Assembly (NCBI GenBank): GCA_033961575.1
Contig: CM066728.1
Coordinates: forward strand, 110,006,852-110,070,851
Direction of reading: 5' to 3'
DNA from: Aselliscus stoliczkanus
Taxonomy: Eukaryota > Chordata > Mammalia > Chiroptera > Hipposideridae
DNA length: 64,000 nucleotides
Shown here: piece by piece, positions 59,004 to 64,000 of the stretch
Numbering within the stretch: position 1 is the first letter of the stretch
Layout of the letters: each line of letters starts with the position of its first letter
Program-made: the position numbers and the translations under genes
Notes under the pieces: model-generated
The model's database searches: none
Seen by the model: the letters and a program-made list of their open reading frames with translations, nothing else
What the model was told of the DNA's origin: nothing

Positions 59004-60890
59004 CCCTTCCTCCTTTTGTGGAAGGGCCTAAAGAGTGAATGTTTTATGAAACTAGGAAATCTCTCTCAGTCTTCATCACATGGTTCTCAGAACTTGTCCA
59101 CCTCTCACGGAAGCACGCCAGGCTGCTTAATTATAAGTTTCCACGTAGTGGTTGGGGCAAGATAAGGGGTCTCGAGATGCGCAACTTATCCTCAAACTTA
59201 ATAATTGTTCCAGGGCGGGGGGAGAAAAAACCATTTGAATTAAGCATGCAGATGACAGACCAGGGAAGTGTCATCAGGCACGTGGGTCTAAGGAGCCTCA
59301 TCTATTTTCCATTTCCTCTGGAGAAGGAGCATGGGTGGTGGGTCTGAGCTGCAGCATCCGCCTGTGCAAGTCCCTGACCCAGGCCCGGCCACTCCCGGGA
59401 CCCCACTGAGCAGCCTGCAGTGAGGGCGGGTGTGGGGCGGGTAAGGAGGTGAGGAAAGGGACCGAGTCTTACAAAGTGGAGGCCGGGGCAGGGGCTGCCT
59501 CCACATGTGTGACCAGTCACCTGCTCACAGCGTGTGCGGCCAGGACAGCAGACGGCCCTGCAAGCCCTCTGCCTGAGTATGTTAGCTCACTTAGACTGCA
59601 TGCTTCCTAACACACATTTATCTCATGCGCCGAATGGAAGCCACTGGCTGCGTGCTGAGAAAGATCTTGAGGCTGAATCAAGGTCAGCGACAAACGCAGA
59701 GGTGTGAGCCACGGGGCCAGCACAGGCTGGGGCAGGCACAGCACCAGCTCTGGGCTTTTGGAGTCACCAGTGGTCTCATCAAGATCTGTGTCTAATGACA
59801 ATTACTCCATACTTGCTACAGCATGGCAGGGCACATCGTGATTCTTTCACTTAAAGCAGCCTCACGATGTAGGTAAGACGATGTAATATGTTGCTTCTGT
59901 TCCTGCGTATTGTTCTTTTTCCTGGGACACTCGGCTGGACAGAAACAAACCAGGTCTATAATGGATTCATGACATTTGCTAAAATCTTTCTAGGATTGTA
60001 CGTAACGAGCATTCGGTAATAAACAGATTCTACTCAGGACTCGAGGTGTGGATTTTAATTTCTCTTTGTCAACCTTCAAAGGTTAATGAAAAAGAAAGCG
60101 GTCTCTGGAAATGAGTCACAGAAGCCAGGTGAGCAAAGCAATTCTTTCCACCTTCAGCGAGAAACGCTGTTAGACCACCCAACACCAAGTGCTGCCTGCC
60201 CATCACTCCCTGAGCGCCCCCAGGAACGCTGTCCGAGACCCTCTGTGCCTCATGCCTTCCCGCACGAAGCCCCTTGGTGTTGTGAGCTCCTCTAAGGCTG
60301 AGCCCAGCTGCACCCAGGCAGACGGAGAGGGACTAGCTGCATTATTTAGTCATTTCTAGAGTTTCTGATCTGATCCACGGAAGCTATGAAGTGTCATTTC
60401 CTCTCTCCACTTTGGTGCTTAACATCCTTGTAGGCAAAAAAAACTTGACTATTCCCCTTTGCCAATGCGGTGTTACAAAAAAGAGTCACTATGTTTTGGA
60501 CACTTCTCCCTTCCAGGGGCTGCATCTGTGCCCCCTCCCCTGCTTTGGTCAGTCAGTGTGGTGGCAGGGACAGCGCCTGACGTGTGGCGTTAGGTCACAA
60601 TGCAGCAATGTTCACTTTGGGAAGGCTCCTGAGGACCGGCCCAGGCCACGTGGAGACGCCACGCGCAGGCGCTCTGCTCAGCCGTCCCGGCCCAGGGGCC
60701 GGTGTCTGAGGACGCTTCCAGAAGGTCCCAGTCCAGCCCCAGGCCGTCCCAGTCACTCAAGTCTCTCCAAGTAAGACCCCCGGCCTCCCCGTTGAGCCCA
60801 CATGACTCATCCCACCTCTCATCCCACTTCTATCCTGGCTGCACGCTCTGTCAGTCCTTACACAACTTTTCCGTCTCACAGCACACCCAA
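59002..60890. other. Unique non-coding DNA
   Basis: No repeat confidently recognised. A faint MIR-like bit lies near 59830-59890. Frames up to 127 codons (60391-60774) are unrecognised. Confidence 0.45.
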
Positions 60891-60893
60891 CCT

Positions 60894-60897
60894 TACA

Positions 60898-60991
<94 letters not shown>

Positions 60992-61397
60992 ACTGGGGAC
61001 TTGGGGGAGGGGAACAGGGGGAACAGACAAGTTGCTGTCTTTTTATTCTTCAGTCTAGTTGTGGAGGGCGTTGCTTCACTGGCCCACGTTGGTACCGTCA
61101 TTGCGCTCTTCCCGGATGAGGCAGATCGGTCGCCGGCCTCTGGATGGTGGCTCACCGCGGCTATTGGCAGCTCACGCTGGCTGCCGGCCACTCACTGTAG
61201 CCTATGGCAGCCCACTGCAGCAGGGGCTGCAGCCCACACCATCACCGGGGCTCGCACAGCCCAGCTCCAGGTGGAGCTGTTGTTAGCTGTAGAGGGCAGT
61301 GTCACTGGCCCTCATATGTGGGATCTGAACCGGGGCCACTGGCATTCCAAAACCAGCTCTTAACCAGTGCGCCACTCGGCCGGCCCTACACTAATAT
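60894..61397 (-). mobile_element. Long tRNA-derived SINE (VES/Rhin-type) with compound microsatellite tail
   Basis: The minus-strand element begins at about 61386 with GGCCGGCCGAGTGGCGCACT, a head nearly the same as in the short SINEs, including GGTTCAGATCC (61321-61331) and CCCACATATGAGGGCCAGTG. It then continues for about 300 bp through CCTCCACAACTAGACTGAAG and GTTCCCCTCCCCCAAGTCCC to CAGTAAAATC. Bracketed by TACACTAATAT at 60894-60904 and 61387-61397. The body-end resembles bat VES SINEs, from memory. The 97-120-codon frames here are not genes. Confidence 0.88.
60901..60987. repeat. (AT)27-(AG)16 compound microsatellite
   Basis: Uninterrupted AT run to 60955, then AG to 60987, located exactly between the target duplication and the 3' end of the long SINE. 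It therefore derives from the SINE tail. Confidence 0.97.
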
Positions 61398-61480
61398 TTT
61401 TATCATCATAATATTTTGCTGTTTAATTCCACTTTTAAAACGTGTTTACTGTAATGGGATTTTGGAATTTTGCATTCTTT

Positions 61481-61634
61481 CCCTTTCTTTTTTTTAGCTG
61501 AGCCATCCTCCCACCTGTTGGCAGCTCAGCGGCAGGCAGCTCAGCTGGGGCCAGGAATTGAACCGGCGGCCCTGTTGCTTAGAGCTCACACTCTTGAGCG
61601 AGCTCTTAACCAACTGAGCCACTCGGCCGGCCCC
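61481..61634 (-). mobile_element. Second tRNA-derived SINE family
   Basis: The minus-strand element begins GGGGCCGGCCGAGTGGCTCA, has GGTTAAGAGCTCGCTCAAGA and a canonical pol III B box GGTTCAATTCC (61554-61564 on plus, reversed). It continues GCTGAGCTGCCTGCCGCTGA and ends in an A-rich tail (T-run at 61481-61495). Differs from the short SINE in the anticodon-stem region. Target duplications are degenerate. Confidence 0.88.
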
Positions 61635-61885
61635 TGGATGCTTTTCTTTTTGGGGCAAATATAGATGATGCTATCATGAATATCTTCAGGCATGACTTGA
61701 TCCATGAGTTAAGGGTTCATATTATAGAATAGTTCTTTAGAATTTAAATTCCTGGGTTAAAGAGGATTAATGAGAAGTCTCTGGAAGCACATTGTCAAGT
61801 TTATTTTCAAAGAGTTATAACAATTTAGAGTGACACCAATAACATATGAGCATGCCTATATCACTGTGCCATCTCCAGCTAAATT
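61635..61885 (-). mobile_element. Old LINE-1 3' UTR fragment
   Basis: TTTAAATTCCTGGGTTAAAG, TCTGGAAGCACATTGTCAAG, TAGAGTGACACCAATAACAT and GAGCATGCCTATATCACTG follow the reversed L1/HAL1 3' UTR (ctgggttaaaggg..., cattcccacc..., ) order. The SINE at 61481-61634 may be inserted in it. Confidence 0.6.
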
Positions 61886-62495
61886 AGGGTCTATAATTAA
61901 GAAAAATCTTAATCTGAAGCATAAAACTCACGGCTTTATTTATCTCACAAACACATGTAGATGTGGAATGACAACACAGGCAGCTAGAATAATAGGTGCA
62001 TTACAGTAGGGGATTGAAACCAGATGAAGGATGATTTAGAAGAAGAGAAGGAAGGAAAGGAATGCTTGCCAAGCCGGAGGGAGACAGAGAAAGCGTGAGA
62101 TGGAGTGCTGTAGTGGAAGGGCAGCTCTGAGGCCAAGGCAAGGTCAAGATACACCAAGAAGGAGGGAAACAAACCAGCGATGCACCTCCAACCAGCCTCG
62201 TGGATCACTGCTGAGGACTCAGTGAGAGCTCCCTGGGGGCCAACTGTCGGGGAGTGTGAGGTGGGGGTCAGGATAGTTGTGTCTGAGGATCAGACCTAAG
62301 TATCGTAGAGGCCCACACAAGGGTCACTAAGAGAGTAAGGAAAAAAAAATCTTGTCCTGTGGTGTCACTGTGACAGAATTTCCACCTTGTTGATCATTCC
62401 ATAGTTTCCTCAGAGGGTAGCTAGAGGTTAGAACTTAAGCTTTGGATAAATAGCAGTAGGAAAAAATATATATTACAAAAAGCATTTGGAATCAG
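61886..62495. other. Unique non-coding DNA
   Basis: No repeat or exon recognised. Confidence 0.45.
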
Positions 62496-62499
62496 AGTG

Positions 62500-62945
62500 A
62501 ATTTCATCAAATAGATTCACCCTTACCATTATTTTCCAAACAACTAACAATTCATCTTCTTTTAGATTAATGTATCTCCCAGAACTAAGAAATTTATGAG
62601 AATATTACAAACAGCATTAGAAAGGACAAGTTCCTTGAAATCCCACTGTCCAATGGCCAGCGTCCAGATACCAAGGGCTTGCGATAAAAACCTCTGGTCT
62701 CTGTGAGCCTGTCTTTGGCAGTGGCACATTATGGAAACAAATATCCACTTAAAAACGCATCCCACAATTGCAACTGATATCATCAGCTGCCCATCTTTCC
62801 AAGAACAATATGCGATAAGCCACCAATTAAGTCTTCTAAACAAGATGAGAAAAACAGCTAGAACCATTAGCTTCATTCGGGCTCTGTTCTGGGCTGGCAG
62901 CAAGGGCCCACGTGATTCAGGGTACTTGATGCTACTGGGCGTGTG
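62500..62945. promoter_or_regulatory. Candidate conserved non-coding block
   Basis: Repeat-free with balanced composition, for example TTTTAGATTAATGTATCTCC (62560-62579) and AAGCCACCAATTAAGTCTTC (62818-62837). A 113-codon minus-strand frame (62562-62903) runs through it, hydrophobic in parts but with no recognised family. Conserved non-coding DNA is the likelier reading. Confidence 0.25.
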
Positions 62946-63125
62946 GAAAATCTGTCTTCCGCAAGGTCACGTTCAACTGCTATCTCACATATACACACAG
63001 ACTAAGATTTTATTTTCTATGTGAACAGGAAATGGGCAAATCAAATATTCTAGTTTATACGTGATATTTATATCTATTAGGTATGGATTGTCCATTACCC
63101 CAAATCACTTATATTTGCACACTGA
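62946..63125. other. Unique non-coding DNA
   Basis: Short interval without recognised features. Confidence 0.4.
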
Positions 63126-63129
63126 CCTA

Positions 63130-63260
63130 TGAAATGCATGGTAATTTCCCATGTATTATCCCATTTCATTAGCACAATTCTGACAAAAAGCTATTAATAA
63201 CTCCATTTTTCAAAACCCTGGTCCTAGAGAAGTCCAGCTGCTCGTCCACATAGGTGCAGC
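63130..63260 (-). mobile_element. MIR SINE fragment
   Basis: CCATGTATTATCCCATTTCA, TTAGCACAATTCTGACAAAA, ATTAATAACTCCATTTTTCA and then CTAGAGAAGTCCAGCTGCTC follow minus-strand MIR order. Diverged. Confidence 0.6.
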
Positions 63261-64000
63261 CAAGGTTGAGGGGAGAAATTACAAACTGCCACATGGTGCC
63301 ATTTCCAAGCAGTGTTCTCCCAGTGTCCCACGGCCCTCAGGCCACAGGGCCAACCCACAGTGACAGCTAAAATCAAGGCAGGAGATCTGTAGAGGCAGTG
63401 AAATTCACACACTAATGATCAGAGGAAACCGATCCAAAGGTAGGATGAGACTGAAGGCTCCCCATGTGTCAGGTCCAAGGGGAGGGGTGTCAGGGGCTGG
63501 ACAGGCCTCCTGGTCCCCCCCACACACACTCCCCTCCCGGGGCCACCATCTGTCTGTGCCTTTGAAAATGAAAGAGAAGGGACAAAGCGGGTGGCAGAGG
63601 CTGGAACGCAAGCCTGGAGGATGGGGGTGGGTACCGAGTGCTGCAGCGGGACCACTTGCAATCCTTACCCAGAGTCAGAGACCAGCGCCCCCCACCACCC
63701 GCCTCCCCAAGACCCCGCCTTTGCATGTCTTCTGCTCTGGAGCCTGTGGCCTCTCCCACTTGGGATGCAGCTGTCTTGCCTGTGTGCTGATGACAGCCCT
63801 GCACCTCTGGCCACTGCAGCTCGCAGGCTTCCTGCTTCCTCATGTCACCAAGGACGGTGTGGCTTTCGAGATGCAATAGTGTGGTTACGGAAAGAGGCTG
63901 CTGCTCTGGACACAGAAGCAATCCTCCCATAATAAATCCTGTGGGAGGATCAGGTGGCCGGCCATGAGGGCCAGTGCACGATGACCAGGGTTGTGTGGTC
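63261..64000. other. GC-richer unique DNA
   Basis: Overlapping 113-154-codon frames on both strands between 63.4 and 63.9 kb; none is recognisable. No promoter or exon supported. The sequence runs off the window. Confidence 0.45.

Noticed and set aside
61554..61564. tRNA gene (canonical B box)
   Set aside because: The surrounding head does not fold as a full tRNA by eye and is followed by SINE body and A-tail. The B-box-like sites at 19.9, 31.6, 43.2 and 61.3 kb are likewise SINE heads.
62562..62903. 113-codon minus-strand membrane-like protein
   Set aside because: Chance-length frame in motif-rich non-coding DNA; no family recognised.

Overview
This is mammalian nuclear DNA, and I find no protein-coding exon or functional RNA gene that I can defend. 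Long stretches have no open frame above chance length. The longest frames (up to 216 codons) lie in GC-rich or tandem-repeat DNA and match no family I recognise. The interspersed repeats are those of a placental genome: L1, L2, MIR, MER5A and MLT1. The best clue to the host is a set of young tRNA-derived SINEs. Three are short 'simple' SINEs (tRNA-like head plus A-rich tail) at 19.9, 31.6 and 43.1 kb. A long form carrying the same head sits at 60.9-61.4 kb, and a second tRNA-derived family at 61.5 kb. The short form resembles, from memory, the Rhin-1 SINE of horseshoe and leaf-nosed bats, and the long form ends like the bat VES SINEs. I therefore infer a rhinolophoid bat (Rhinolophidae or Hipposideridae); no database search supports this.

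Layout. 0-8 kb: mostly unique AT-rich DNA with old L1 and MLT1 pieces, a Z-DNA-prone CA/CG tract at 2.5 kb and a repeat-free block at 5.0-5.8 kb that looks like conserved non-coding DNA. 8-20 kb: mostly unique sequence, with L2, MIR and MLT1 remnants and a GT tract. 20-24 kb: LINE-1 fragments, then a 45-bp minisatellite. 24-32 kb: unique DNA, a 33-bp minisatellite, MIR/L2, and a young SINE with perfect target-site duplications. 32.4-34.3 kb: a near-identical 115-bp inverted repeat, one arm bracketed by a 19-bp direct repeat, then an AT-rich L1-like region. 34-39.4 kb: GC-richer unique DNA with two enhancer-like blocks (35.8-36.2 and 38.9-39.3 kb) and a hierarchical 35/11-bp minisatellite. 40-45 kb: L1, MIR, SINE and MER5A copies. 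45-50 kb: LTR-like sequence, a 131-nt all-purine tract and an MLT1 LTR. 50-54 kb: an L1 3' fragment and a 360-bp CAT/CAC repeat. 54-64 kb: two MLT1 LTRs, GC-rich unique DNA, a long GT tract next to poly(A) signals, the composite SINE and more unique DNA.

No operon, pathway or defence system is present. The points most worth checking are the inverted-repeat structure at 32.4-33.8 kb, the three minisatellites, the long and short SINE forms, and the repeat-free AT-motif-rich blocks that may be regulatory. The window could be intergenic or intronic; the sequence alone does not decide.
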